From positions 372,001 to 436,000 of the forward strand of contig JAHGAU010000038.1 of the NCBI GenBank assembly GCA_019925105.1: 64,000 nucleotides of DNA, written 5' to 3'. The stretch is from Niebla homalea (taxonomy: Eukaryota > Ascomycota > Lecanoromycetes > Lecanorales > Ramalinaceae). The notes under the pieces were generated by a model that saw nothing but the letters and a program-made list of their open reading frames with translations, made no database searches and was not told where the DNA came from. This document shows, piece after piece, positions 48,734 to 60,550 of the stretch. Made by a program: the position numbers and the translations under genes. Position 1 is the stretch's first letter. Each line of letters opens with the position of its first letter.

Positions 48734-49889
48734 TTCTCTTCCGATCCACGGCGACAAGCGCCGTCGTTCGAGATGTTAGGATCTCCACACGCCCTGCGGC
48801 GCATTGATACTGATCTGCATCATGAAAGAGGTCTACATTTCGGTGCTTCCTGCCCGTACGCCCAGTCACAGAGGCTGGGTGTTCACGCAGCAGCTTAGCT
48901 TTAGTATTTCCCTGACAATCAGGTTCCTGCAAACATTTATGAGAAGCTTTCCATGTCGTGCTTTCCTCGTTGAAACCTTTTCCTCGTAGTACTGCAATAG
49001 CTGCATGGGTGGCCGTCACGAATCGATTCGAATCAGAGGGAAATGATCCCAAGAATCCTTGGCTTTTCTAGGAGAGAGATTGATCCAGGAGGCCCCGATC
49101 TACTGACAGAGATAGCCCATAGTAGGATCCGTTCCACTGGAGTGAGCAAGAAGTAGGCTGGCTATAAATATAGAGAATAGAAACGACCCTGGGCTTTGCT
49201 AGATGCACGTTGCTAATATTCTGCTCCTACTTAGTATGAGAGAGAGAGGTAGATAGGTCAAGGATAAAGCGCGGAGGATTGATGGCGTGTATACACTTGA
49301 GCTGTGTATTTCAGCGGCTCCTTACGATCTTGGTAGCACTTCAACTAATCATCTCAGCCTCCATTCATTCTTCAGATTATTTGTTGGATATTCCTTGTCA
49401 ACATTTACAACGCTACCCGAAGCTCTGACTCGACACACTCTCTGAAGAAAAAATGATAGGCTCTGTCCACATTTCAAACAAGTTTGAACATTTGCTGTGT
49501 AGCTAAAACGCCAAAACCGCTTACCCCAACCCAACGCCAGAGAGTGGAGATATGATGGATCTGGTTAGCGTATTTTGTTCTGCCTGGTTCCAATCTACAC
49601 AATGATGCCTCCGTACGACATGGGATCAACTTTGTGAAAATTATAGAGATGACCACGGCAACTTATTTGCGAGCAATGATCGCTTGACATCTTACCAAAT
49701 CCACTATAACTACAGAGATCACGGGAGAACCATTAACATAACGGTACAAACTACCGCCATCAATTGAACGATGCCCAAGAAAGACACCGCCTTACATTGA
49801 ACAATGCTCCGGGGGGTATACCTCGCAAAACACACAACGCCCTGCTTGGCACGGCCAGATATCGTTGATCATTCCGTGTTAACATCCAA
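48734..49889. other. Intergenic region downstream of the precursor
   Basis: No gene is seen. The stretch 49520-49592 resembles 44808-44872. The small minus-strand frames at 49349-49656 have no recognisable domain. Confidence 0.4.
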
Positions 49890-52800
49890 TCATTGCATTT
49901 CCATCAGCTCATCAAAAGCATTCATTCGTTGTCCCTCTGGACGTCGTGTTGTCCCTTCCAACGCTGCAGCGAATTCCTCGCAATCTAGAAACACCCTCTG
50001 TAAGCGAATGTCTCAATAGGCATGAAAGATCAGACTCACCTCTCACAGTCTCAAAAGCAATAGTCACAGGTCCGACCTTCTTTCCCCCATCTTCCTTCCT
50101 CTCTCTGGAATCCCTTGCCACAAGATTCGCCATATCGATCTTCCTCCCTCGATCATACGGCAGCTTCGGTAAGGTTGCCCGATTGCTATCCCGTTTTTGA
50201 TCCAGTGCATTCCTAGGAACTGCCATGCTCAACCACTTGTCCTCAACTTTGTCATCCCATCGGCTGATGAGCCGCACACTATTTCCCTTGAGCCAGAGTT
50301 GGACTTCTGCCGCACCTTTATTGGACCTAACACTGCCGAACGGGCGCTTCGGTGGCGATTTGGTGGTGATGTACCCGGCGCGACGAGAGAAGATGAGAGT
50401 AAAGTCTGAGGTCAGTGAAGACATGAATGCGGCTGCGACAGATTCTTCGGTAAAATCGATGCTGGTGTGGCCGATCTTTTTGTCGCAGTGGGAGAATTGA
50501 GGGGGCTCGTCGAGGGGCGGCTTGTAGAGCTTGTCCACGTGCGTGGAGATGTAGTCTGTGTAAGAAAGTTGAGGCAGCTTGACGCGACGAGCAGCACGAT
50601 CGTAGACAAAATCGATGTCTCGGTATAGGTAGAAGAGATCGGAATATTTCCAATCGTGACGAGTGCGGGTTAGCATGAGAGCTTTGTACTTCTTCTGGTT
50701 GGGTTCATAATCCGATATCATGTATACCGAATGGGCTTCAGAATTGCCAGTCCAATCATAGATTGGCTGGTGTACAAGATGCAGAATCGTTTTCTCGAAA
50801 TCGTCCGCGTCTTGAGCGTTGCGGAAAAGAAGGGACAGGGCCATGTTTGGGTTATGATCGTCGTAAACATAGGTATAGATTCGATGGTAACTCCCGTCAG
50901 TCCTGTTGCCGCTTTCGTGGGTACAGTCAGACCATTTCATCTCAACTTTACGTGCTATGTCACTGTCACAGCGAATTTGGACACGCGAGAGCGGGAGGAA
51001 CAATTCAGAACACCACGGCCTCTCTTCGCCCGCAGAGGACGAGATGACGAGACGGCGGGTCGTACGCCAACCTTCTTTGCATGTAGTTTCTAGGATGCGC
51101 AGATCACATGACTGAAACCGTTGCTGAGGACTCATCTGCTTCATGGTGTCGGCTTTGAGCTGCTCAAAAACCTCGACTGATCGACTGAAGAGAAGAGTCT
51201 CCGTCGCGGACTTGAGCTGTCTTGGTAATCGACGTCTGACTGCTTCGAAGTATGCTCTAGGGATGTACATGAAGTTCTCAAGATCTTCTTCGTTGGTGAA
51301 AGCAACCGTGATGTTCGTGGAACCAAAGTTGAGGGGTATCGCTTCCCGTGGGCGCAGGCCGGCTCCAGCAAAGGGACTATTTGGAACCTCCTTTTCTTGC
51401 AGATCTTGATCGGTGAAATCCCTTGTCAAGCCAAGAGTGCCACTTTGATTACACAAGGTTACTTTCGGCTCACTCTCGCCTTCCTTGATGGAGAGCAAAA
51501 GCATATACGGAGCTCCCTTTGACCTCATCCTATGACTTTTGCGGCCAATGGCTGCATTGACGAATGTGCGGAATAGTACCTTTTCGTCCTCTGCTCCAGC
51601 ATCTTCCTGCTCGACCGTGACCCAACGCCCATTCTCTAATCCAGGGAACATCTCTTCTCCCTCGTAGGTCTCTTCCTCTGGTTGCAGAAACTCCCAAATA
51701 TTCAAGTTTTGCTCTAGCAGGCCACTCTTGTCAGGAGCATCCACTGGCTGGAAACCGTTCAAGTCCTCGCTGATACCATCGGAAAGATTGTGAAACAGCT
51801 TGCGATTTTCATGAGTCATGAGAGAGGAGACATTGTCGCCATGCAAGATGACATTATGAAGAATCCATGATGCTTTTAGCAAATCGACGTAGGCCTGGTT
51901 CACTGCCGTGGCGCCCTCACTAGACACACTGAAGCTTACGTGAGAAGTATATCGCCGATGGTCATCGTCAAGTCTTGTGTTATAGCGAGCCTTGAGCAGC
52001 CACCAAGTCGCTACTCGAAGCCAGTCCTTGGCATTGAGCCGCCTGATCTTCAATTCATCTTCAGCAAGCTGTTCAAACCGTGCGCGCAGAGCCTCATCTG
52101 GCTGATGCTGAGGATGCTGCCTGACAATGCGCAATGGTTTCGCTGATTGTTCCTTGCGCCGAATCTTTTTTAACTCTTTCATAGCTTCTGCAACGACCTC
52201 TTGTATTTCAGGATCCTTACTTCCCAGACCATGAGCACTTGGTTTGCGAGCTGATTCCGAGACGTTTGGCATTAGTCGCTTTCCAGGTCGCCTCTGGGGG
52301 TCATAATACGAATTGAGATCGTCGTCATCCTCCTCCTCCTCATTATCATCATCGATCGCTGTGGATTTCCCAGGAGGGCCCGATTGGCTGGGTGACAGCG
52401 CTTTAGGCACGTTTAAGTTCGAACTCTTCCTCATTCTTCCCATCGCTGGAGCACCTTTCTTGCGTGGCATAGACCGGCCATCCTCTGGATCGTCTTCATC
52501 ATTTGGGGGAGTGATGTCTGATGAGGTGGTGTCAGCGAGCGTAGAGCCTGTGAATGCTCGGGATAGGCCTTGCAGTCCAAGACCGTCTGAGTCTGGTGTC
52601 TCGGCGCGGGCTGTAGAAGTAGTTCGAGTTTTACGAAGAGGAGCGAGTTCGTCCAGTTGATCCTCGTCTTCTTGTTCTTGCTTTGCTCCGTCAGCACCTG
52701 GAACCTCTTGTCGCTCCAATGCCTTCATCATGGAGCTCTCGATTCGTGCGAGGGAGGAGCTAGCAATTTCAAGGTCAGCCAGGATCTTGAATGTCCGGGT

Positions 52801-53244
52801 CTGGAATGTGACGTACTTGCCTATGGAACTCATGCATAGGCTAATGTTGCACGTATGAGCCATGATCTGGCTTTTTAAAGCGTTGATCTCCCCTTGCTTC
52901 ATCGAGTACTTGATCCTCCGCCAGAATTGGATGCCTTCGTTCAAGCCCAGCTCTCGATACTTCATGGTCAACCTCTTCAGCTTTGACAGAGTATGAAAGC
53001 ACGAGTGAAGGCATCTTTCCAGTGTCTCCTTCCTGTTCTCGCCAATGCGCTGGAAGAACGATTTGTCCGAGTTGATGTCATCCCTGAGTGTACGCAAAAC
53101 ACCTTGCAGTGAGCAGAGCTCATTCACAAGCTGCCTGAAGTCGTCGGGTGCTTCTCGTGCGACCAAATAGCAGCCATGATAAAGGTCCCAGGCGAGCTTT
53201 GTCAATGCCAATATATCCCCCACACCCCAATTGATCATTGACAT
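49890..53244 (-). CDS. Large protein with fungal STAND-type N-terminal domain
   Basis: Exons are 53244-50047 and 49997-49890, giving 1101 aa. The 49-nt intron uses GTGAGA and ACAG and leads to the ending FAAALEG ... MNAFDELMEMQ. Donor choice is ambiguous between two adjacent GTGAG sites, but only this one closes the frame on a natural-looking tail. The N terminus (GVGDILALTKLAWDLYHGC, then a DDFRQLVNELCSLQGVL block) is the helical domain placed before NACHT/NB-ARC modules in fungal STAND proteins. Here no NTPase motif follows. The middle (about 180-350) is charged and Ser-rich. The remainder carries a repeated beta-rich pattern (LFRNAQDADDFEKTI, MSSLTSDFTLIF) that I do not recognise with confidence and that may be PH-like. 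The domain suggests a signalling or incompatibility role, but that is inferred. Confidence 0.75.
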
Positions 53245-54237
53245 GATGGAAGTTTTGTGTGTATTTAAATTGGTATTAGCCAGTCATCTCACTGCCCCGA
53301 ATCCAACAGACAGGTGCTTGGGTTCGGGTAATAAGTTGGCTTTTGGTCTACAGAGCCGCATAGGGCCAGCCCAGGTCCGGAGCGGGGTTGTCTGTGAGGA
53401 AGCGATCGAAAGCAGTACCCTTGACTGGCCTTATGCAGGTAGCTGCAGCTGGATACAGGACCGTGTGATTCGTGGTGCTGACGAGTGCCGATCCAGACAG
53501 ATATGTCTACATGATTATGAGACGAAAAGAATCATAAGGCAAGGCAAAGGCTGAATGATAAGAAGTGACTCAAAACCTAAGGCTCCAACGTAGGTAGGTA
53601 CCTTACCTTATGATGTTACAGAACGATTCGCGGAGTCATAGGGCATGGAGGGGGCCGTTCTAGCCGCAAAGTTAGTGGCTCTCCGTGCCCCTTACAACAC
53701 ACAGGCTTCATAGATGGATAGGTAAGGTACTTGACGGTATCACGTGCCCTAAGAAAGACCACATACAACGCAAAACCTTCTCAATATTAATGGGTGCAAT
53801 GACGATTGTACGCTCAAATAGGATCCGTTGCCGGCCGCTCGCAATGAAAAAGAACGCAGTCAAAACCCTCACCTAGCATCATTGAGCCACTGAGCCACAG
53901 CATCGTAGCAACGTTTTTGTGGGCCTGAAAACGGTCTTTCAGTCATGTGCAGTTTACGGGCATGAGAGCCTAGCCGGTCAAGGCAAGTCGTCAAAAGGCC
54001 TCGAATCATAGCTCACGATTTAATGCGGCTTTCAGCTGAGATGAGGCGGTGCTATCAGCTAGTCGGAGGCGCACGACGCCATTCATTTGAATACCCGCAG
54101 GCATCATAGCCTTCTTTCTTCATTTTGTGTATTGGTCAGTCCCGCGAGCAGAGAAGAGTCAAAAGGTGTCACTAAAAGAAACGCAATCGTAGTCGCTCCA
54201 TTAGCTTAGAAGGATCAGTAACGATGCATGCCTTGAA
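53245..54237. promoter_or_regulatory. Divergent region between two STAND-N-type genes
   Basis: About 1 kb separates the two start codons. It holds a near-palindromic GGTAGGTACCTTACC cluster around 53593-53608 and a related GGTAAGGTAC near 53722. No gene is supported. Confidence 0.4.
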
Positions 54238-55638
54238 ATGGAGGTCGTTGCCGCGGCTGCCAGTATCGCTGGTATTATCACCTTGGTTTTTCAAAGCATT
54301 GACGGTCTCGTGAAGTTCAAAGAGCTCTTTGACGATGCCTCATCCGCGTCGAGGACGATAAGTCGATTAATAGAGGACATCAATGGCCTCATCCAATTAC
54401 TCGAAGATGTTCGCAATGTGGCCGAGCACTTCGAGACCAAAAGGGGGGAACAGCAGAATTTTGCATCTTTGGATTTGAAATTGGCGGATTGTTCCAAGGA
54501 CATCCATATCTGGCTCTCGACAGCCAGAATCCTGCGACCATCCGCTGAGCACGGCGGAAGAGCTTGGTGGAAGAAAATTCGCCTTGCTGTCAACAAAGAT
54601 GCGATTCAAACCATCAGGAACGAGATTGGCCGACATCGCCAGCTCATCTCTCTCAGTCTTTCCGTGTTCGGAAGGAATATCGACATAGATACGTCGGAGC
54701 AAGTCCATCGCATCGGCAGCTCCATGTCGCAGTCATTGTCCAATCATGAAGCGCACGAGCAAGCTCTTCAAAGGATTGAGAACTACTCACGGGCCAGCCT
54801 TCACAGTTCTGCTCACAGTATCCAGAGCATGGAAAATATCCGGCATGAGCTCTCGAGGCTAGAAGCATTGATCAACAGCTCTTCGCGAGACGGCCACGTC
54901 GCGAATAGTAACGAATTCTCGGCCACCCACTCAGAAGTGCTCGATGCTCGAATATCAACTTCCTCTGCAGCACCAGTATCAAGTAGTGCCTGTGCCGCTG
55001 ATGCGCCACCGGGACCTCCAAGGCAAACTTCCGAAGAAGCAGTGAGCCTAGGAACGAACAGAGTCCCCGTTGCTTCCTCATCGAGGGCTTCTTCATCCAA
55101 AACCGGACGGAGCACACCAAAAGTTCAGGCAGAGGCCGAAATTCGAAGGGAAGAACTCAAGTACGAAAGCAGCTTTCTGTACGCATCCTACTCTACGTCT
55201 CGAATCGCCTCGAAACCATCCCAGTCTCAACAGAGCGGAGCTGCTATCCATGACTTGCTCTCTGAGTCGCTCGCCATGATGTATCCCCCATGCGTGGTGG
55301 ACTACATTTCCGTTCGGCAGCTCCTCAAGCATTGCGAAAGCCACACAGCTTTCCTTACCGATCAACCAACAATCAAATTTCAGAAGGCTTCTTCGGATGC
55401 AAAGGTGCCTCTCAATGCTCTTCAGGAGCGTACCAAGGAGCTCCAGGAGGCTTCTCGTTCCCTGCGACAGCATTGCCTTCAATCTGGGTACCCACTTATG
55501 GAGCTCGACATGTTGTTAGGATCACATCCTCGGCCCCAATTACGTCGAGTCGATGGGCTCAAGGGTACATATGGAGCATATATAGATAGTGATGAAGATG
55601 ATTGGGCCGATGCATCCGAAGGGTTGAATGCTTCTTAA
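54238..55638 (+). CDS. Protein with fungal STAND-like N-terminal helical domain
   Basis: This is a single exon of 466 aa. The N terminus (MEVVAAAASIAGIITLVFQS, then IDGLVKFKELF and IEDINGLIQLLEDV) is typical of the helical domain found at the front of fungal STAND and related proteins, often with a weak membrane-associated first helix. A Trp-Lys-containing helix pair follows (HGGRAWWKKIRLAVNKDAIQ). The remainder is Ser-rich and disordered, ending in an acidic tail with SDEDDWADASEG. No NTPase or repeat module is attached, so it is a stand-alone version. It is divergent from the 1101-aa gene. The function is unknown; a regulatory or incompatibility link is an inference from domain usage. Confidence 0.72.
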   Translation: MEVVAAAASIAGIITLVFQSIDGLVKFKELFDDASSASRTISRLIEDINGLIQLLEDVRNVAEHFETKRGEQQNFASLDLKLADCSKDIHIWLSTARILRPSAEHGGRAWWKKIRLAVNKDAIQTIRNEIGRHRQLISLSLSVFGRNIDIDTSEQVHRIGSSMSQSLSNHEAHEQALQRIENYSRASLHSSAHSIQSMENIRHELSRLEALINSSSRDGHVANSNEFSATHSEVLDARISTSSAAPVSSSACAADAPPGPPRQTSEEAVSLGTNRVPVASSSRASSSKTGRSTPKVQAEAEIRREELKYESSFLYASYSTSRIASKPSQSQQSGAAIHDLLSESLAMMYPPCVVDYISVRQLLKHCESHTAFLTDQPTIKFQKASSDAKVPLNALQERTKELQEASRSLRQHCLQSGYPLMELDMLLGSHPRPQLRRVDGLKGTYGAYIDSDEDDWADASEGLNAS

Positions 55639-55915
55639 TGTGGTTTATGATTCAGTATAATCTAATGTGCAATGATACTAAAAGCCATTTCAACATCCAC
55701 TCCCAACTCAAAACCTGTGAGATAGGAGTGCATGAATGGTCTTAAAATGCTCAGACATCATGCCACCTCAATAATACAAGGACCATAGACAATCAATCCC
55801 AGCCCTTCATCATCGCGAAAAAGTCACGTGTCCCTCCATCTCATTCAACCGCATCTTTCTCAATCTTCACCACTTCCACGCTTTCCCCCCTTCCTCACCC
55901 TGTCACCCCAAAGCA

Positions 55916-56479
55916 ATGGCCCAAAAAGCAACCAAGCTCCTCGCCGCCCGCAACGCCACCACCCTTCGCCGCACCCACCTGATCTCCCTCTCCTGCCATA
56001 CCCTCTACCTCCTCCTCCGCCTCCTCATCTTCCGATCTTCCTTCACCAGCACCTCTTTACTCCTCTACCTCATCCTCTCCATCCCATCTTTCGCCATTGA
56101 ACTATGGCTCGAGAAGATTGGGCGGCCTACCTACACTTCCAGCAACACGGGGGAGAAGAGTGTGCAGAGAGCGGGCGAGGATTTGGAAGCCAAGGGGTTG
56201 ACCGAGTATCTTTGGGATGTGCTGTATTGGACGTGGGGATGCGTTGTGCTTGCAGCGGTGGTGGGGGATCGGGCGTGGTGGGGTTGGGTGGTGGTGCCGG
56301 GGTATTCGGTCTATCTGGCTGTGGGGACCTATAGGGGTGTTACTGGTGGGGGAGGGTTGGGAGGGATGGTGGGTGGTGGGGCAGGAGTGGAAGGGATGGA
56401 TGGGTCAGGTGGAGGGGAGAGCAAGAGGCAGAAGAAGATGGAGAAGAGGGGGGGGAAGGAAAAGGTGCAATATCGATGA
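55916..56479 (+). CDS. SND2: SND2/TMEM208-type ER membrane protein
   Basis: This is a component of the SRP-independent (SND) route for inserting proteins into the ER membrane. It is a single exon of 187 aa. The N terminus (KATKLLAARNATTLRRTHLIS) is followed by a helical hairpin (about 23-60) with LLLRLLIFRSS. Then come the conserved WLEKIGRPTY segment, EDLEAKGLTEYLWDVLYWTW, and two more helices reaching PGYSVYLAVG. The tail is Gly-rich and then basic (KRQKKMEKRGGKEK). Length and topology fit TMEM208/Env10. The Gly-rich tail is longer than in yeast. Confidence 0.85.
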   Translation: MAQKATKLLAARNATTLRRTHLISLSCHTLYLLLRLLIFRSSFTSTSLLLYLILSIPSFAIELWLEKIGRPTYTSSNTGEKSVQRAGEDLEAKGLTEYLWDVLYWTWGCVVLAAVVGDRAWWGWVVVPGYSVYLAVGTYRGVTGGGGLGGMVGGGAGVEGMDGSGGGESKRQKKMEKRGGKEKVQYR

Positions 56480-56636
56480 GATGGTGATGTCTAGGCAGGT
56501 ATCTGTTGAAAGATCTACACAAAGCAGCTTGTGCCCTGGTGAAACCTGGGTTTACACACAGAATGATATCTACATTGATATATCACGCCATGTTAATGCG
56601 CTGGACTGATATGTGAAGGCAATACTGAGGCGGTGA

Positions 56637-57740
56637 CTAGAAGCAGAAGACCTGATCCTCCAACTTGCTAACGGGGCGGGGCTTCGTGTAGCCCAAGGAT
56701 TCTGTCGCTTTCTTCATGGCGCTGATCATGGGTGGTGGGCCGCAGAGGAGCAGCTTCATATCGCTCGATGGAGGTGGCAATTTTGCCTGTCACATCGAAA
56801 TCAGCATCCTCGTACCGAAGCAAACACAGGACGTTGGGGAAAACAACAGGAGAATCTCACCTTGATCATGTCGGCAGTAACGAACCCCACACCTCCATCC
56901 CACTTCTCCGGCGGATTATTCAAGACATAAGTCACCCTGAACCCTGCATCCTCCTTGGTCAAATCATCCAGATCCTGCTTCAGCAAGATGTCCTCTGGGT
57001 TGACGTTCGCAAAAATCAGATCCACCTCTGTACGATCACTACCTCCGTTCCTCGGTCTGCCCCGGACAATAGCGCGAATGATCTGCAACATTGGGGTGAT
57101 ACCCGTCCCGCCAGCAATCATTCCAAATCTCTTGACAAGGCCTGGGGAGTAAACCATTGCTCCCTTGGGGCCCTTGACCTTCATTGAATCACCAATTGAG
57201 AGGGTACCCATATGCTTGGATATATTTCCCGTGGGGTAGGATTTGATGAGGAGGTCGAAGTAGCCAGGGTTCTCGTCAGAGGATATGGGAGTGTAAGAAC
57301 GCATGATTTGCTTGGTGGAGCCGTCCACGAGCAGGTCTGCTGCAACGGACATGTGCTGGCCAATGGGTAGGCCGAGGATTTGGGTAGGGGAGTGGAGAGA
57401 GAAGCGGTAGCTGGGTACACAGATTATCAATCCGTGTTTTGTAGAGATACACATGGGCAAATCCATACATGGCAACATTCGGCGAAACCACCGTCTTCTC
57501 CTTCAGGTTGAAGTCTTGAAATATGTCAGGCCGGAGTGCCTTCGGTGCTACCGCCGTCCCCTTTATATTGCCAAAGTAATGTAGAGCCGCCAGCACCAAC
57601 GGTATGACCGTGGCAAACGGCAGCCATTCTCTCTTTGCAATCCCAACTCCTAAAAGCACAATTGCTGAAGGCACGTAGACACTGGCGATCAACTGCGGTG
57701 ACAAGGGCGAGATCGGACGAGCGGTGTGAGGCGTTGTCAT
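56637..57740 (-). CDS. CBR1: NADH-cytochrome b5 reductase
   Basis: This flavoprotein passes electrons from NADH to cytochrome b5 for desaturation and sterol steps, anchored in the ER or outer mitochondrial membrane. Exons are 57740-57469, 57410-56861 and 56786-56637, giving 323 aa. An N-terminal hydrophobic anchor (about 15-60) is followed by the FAD-binding region with RSYTPISSD and the KGPKGAM turn. The NADH domain has [19 protein letters not shown], an [12 protein letters not shown] block and the terminal [13 protein letters not shown]. It ends in EDQVFCF, the standard reductase C terminus. All blocks are intact. CBR1 (long anchor) fits better than the mitochondrial MCR1 form, which normally has a presequence. 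Confidence 0.93.
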
Positions 57741-58500
57741 CTTTTATACTGGAGCTGTAGCGGTATATTACGAAGGGCGATGCTCCTCTGAAATACGCCC
57801 TACCCACTGATTGCTGTGTTGGAATGCAGCGGCGTCGAAGCAACAAAGTTTCAAGCTCAGCAGAGTTGCATTTTCCAGCACACGAGATTATGAGCTAAAG
57901 AAGCGATTGTCGATCTTTTTCTGGTGATGGTTTCCCGCTTATCGATAAACTTGCATGGACAAGCGCCTCTCCCGTTCTCTCCTGAAGGCTGAAGGCAATG
58001 TTTAGCCGAGTGTTTGGAGCGAAAAGGGGGCCCCTTTCTTTTGAGTTTCAACACTAGTCGTCTTCGATCTCTTGTCGTTGTTTATATTTCACTGCTCAGT
58101 CGAATTCAGCTTTCAGAATGATGCTTTTTGAGATGGACCTTGTCATTCATAAACGCGTTCCCCAGATATTTGTCAACACTATTCCAGTCGTTTCAAGTTC
58201 TGTTTAAAGACTGAGAAAGCTGGAATTGTGAGATGAGTAAAGTGGTAAAGTGTTTCCCGCCCATTGCCTATGCAGAAAATCTAGTGGCATCCCCTGCGAA
58301 TTGTACGACAGAACGCCAACTTACCGACCGTTCGATATAATCACTCATACCCAACCACTGATGGGCGATCCCAGGCACAATCATGACGCAGCCAGCGAGA
58401 CATGCCTTCGTTAACAAAACCAAAATGTCAAGGCCTTGCTTCCGCGTCTGGAAAACACTGTGGCAATTGGCTTAGTCTCTCTTCATATCCTTTTGACTGG
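57741..58500. other. Intergenic region, no gene seen
   Basis: The palindrome TTATCGATAA lies near 57942-57951, about 200 nt upstream of the reductase start. A second copy is upstream of sconB/CDC27 territory at about 7537. The remaining sequence shows no gene, repeat or RNA signature. Confidence 0.4.
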
Positions 58501-59224
58501 TCAAATATTTCCAGCGCCGATCCACTGAGTCAACATGTCTTCTGGTGCGTTTCTGACTAGGACATGAAAGTGGTCAAGTCCGCGGACGCTCTGCAGGCCT
58601 ACCCAGTTCTTGAACCATATTACCCGATCCTTGGCTTCTTCTCCTTTGAGCAGCAGTGGCTTTTCAAATGTCTGATGCACAAAATCCTGGATCATGACCT
58701 TAGACTCAGGAAGCAAGTAGCCATCAGGCTGCTGTACTGGTATCCTGGTCTTCAACCACACCACGATGTGAACAATACCTGACTCCATTCCGTATGGCCA
58801 GTCGTTCTTGAGGATCCTGTAGTCTTCGGGTGAAGCGAAAGGCCTTTCATCCTTGCACAAGAACGTGGGACCATCACTTGTAGTAGCAGATGAGGGTGTC
58901 CAGTGCAGACGCTCCTTGCAGACGAAATTCGTCATTGATCCATACTCAGACTTGATTTGTCCAGTCCAAACGATGTACCGTTGAAGATCTGATGGTTTAC
59001 GTTTGAGTATCGAGAGGTCGTTGGTGGCTGAAGTCAAAAGTGTCTATGTCAGAAGTGGCAAACACAACTGCAATGCAACAAGGTAGGCGTTGTTTACCTA
59101 TGATGTGTTTGAGTTCATCCCAGGTATGTGGCTTGAAGTGCTCGTCACCAAGAAGGAGATTCTCGCGGTCGGTTTCAGTAAGTTCAAAGGGAATAGAAGA
59201 CCAATCAATTTCGTCCGCAGACAT
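58501..59224 (-). CDS. DUF3605 protein
   Basis: Exons are 59224-59098 and 59027-58501, giving 217 aa; the 70-nt intron has a GTAAAC donor and a TTCAG acceptor and keeps the frame. The N terminus contains WSSIPFELTETDRENLL and HFKPHTWDELKHII. A central RYIVWTGQIKSEYGSMTNFVCKERLHW-type stretch follows, then DWPYGMESGIVHIVVWLKTRI and a late WFKNWVGLQSVRGLDHFHVLVRNAP block. This is the layout of the fungal DUF3605 family, named in some genomes after an N-acetylglucosamine-induced protein. The biochemical role is not known. The HFHVLV end recalls small nucleotide-binding folds, but I do not claim activity. Confidence 0.75.
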
Positions 59225-60550
59225 ACTTTCCGAATAGATTGCCTGTCGACCTCTTTCCTACGAATAGAAATGTGGTTATGCGCTTTCTCAATGTTGTTTC
59301 ATGAAGCTCGAAAGACTGGAAATCTGTATGAGCGTTTTCGCTTGCCCACAAACGTGAACCCGCAACAACGCCTTTGCTTCAAAATGACTCATGTCATCAG
59401 GGTTGCCTAGGAGAACGCAATCGAGTTCTACTCAAAATATTGTGAGTCCTGTAACGTGAAAGTCAATTGGCTGTCATTAAGCTATGATGACTGTGATTTG
59501 ATTTGTGGCTTTTTGGTTCGCAACGCCTTTCCACGGATTTTGGCGCGCTTTGCCCGTTTGGACCACGTTTTTTTGGCGCGAGGATATCAAAATTGCTAGC
59601 CACCGTCACCACCACGTCGTGATGGCTGTCTTTGTTTTGATTTCAAATACAATCAAACTCAACCATGGTACGCGTTTCGCGCCAATCACCAGACCCAGCC
59701 CGTAATATATAAAGCCTCGATATCCCCTCGCCCTTTCCTTTTCTCTTTCATTCTTACACATCACTCACTTTTCGTTTCTTATTCGCTGCTCATTTTATAC
59801 AATTCATACCTCCTCATTCAACAACCATCATATCTCTCCACGCCACTTATTCGATACTAGGTCTCTCACTTTTCTCATGTTACTTTGCATTGCTTACCAT
59901 GTTTAGGGACTCTCAACATCCTACTAACCATCCCATCTATCTTCTACCTCTACCTCTACCACTACTTCTCTTGCTAATCCAACCTCCGCTCCGCTTCGCT
60001 CCACTCCGTCCTCCTCCTCCTCTTCTTCTCTCTCTACCTCTACCTCTCTCCCACTCCGCTCCGCAGATATTCTCCTATCTCTACTTCTACCTCTCTCCCG
60101 CTTCGCTCCGCTCCGACTTCCTCCTCCTCTCAACTCTCTACTTCTACCTCTACCTCTCTCCCGCTCCGCTCCGCAGACATCCTCATCTATCTAACTCTAC
60201 TTCTCTCCCGCTTCGCTCCACTCCGACCTCCTCCTCCTCTCATCTCTCTACTTCTACCTCTACCTCTCTCCCACTCCGCTCCGCAGACATTCTCCTATCT
60301 CTATCTCTACTTCTCTCCCGCTTCGCTCCGCTCCGACTTCCTCCTCCTTCTCCTCCTCCTCCTCCTTCTTCTCCTCCTCCTCCTCCTCCTTCTCCTCCTC
60401 CTCCTCCTCCTCCTTCTTCTCCACCATAGGTTTCTAGGCTTCTTATCATTCTCGAGCTCGACCGACGGCGACGACCGGCCACCCTCGACCTCGACCACCT
60501 CGACTTCGATCACCCTCAACCTTGAACACCGACCGAGCGACGACAGCAGA
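59225..60550 (+). promoter_or_regulatory. TATA-containing promoter followed by a pyrimidine-rich minisatellite
   Basis: TATATAAA at 59706-59713 is a strong core promoter. A long CT-rich stretch follows and then the tandem repeat listed separately. The frames of up to 179 codons here encode only Leu/Pro/Ser runs and are not genes. Confidence 0.5.
59985..60425. repeat. Pyrimidine-rich minisatellite and CTC microsatellite
   Basis: About three and a half copies of a unit near 110-120 bp are present. It is recognisable by CTTCGCTCCxCTCCGxC, CTCTACTTCTACCTCTACCTC and CTCCGCAGACAT blocks. The last 80 bp become a CTCCTC/CTTCTC microsatellite. Both strands give spurious long frames. Confidence 0.85.

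Noticed and set aside
48215..48804. Two long minus-strand frames across the precursor repeats (163 and 180 codons)
   Set aside because: They are antisense shadows of the 57-nt tandem repeat; the plus strand has a signal peptide, KR sites and a TATA box.
59890..60519. Leu/Pro/Ser-rich plus frame (179 codons) and Glu/Arg/Gly-rich minus frames
   Set aside because: Pure products of the CT-rich minisatellite and CTC microsatellite.
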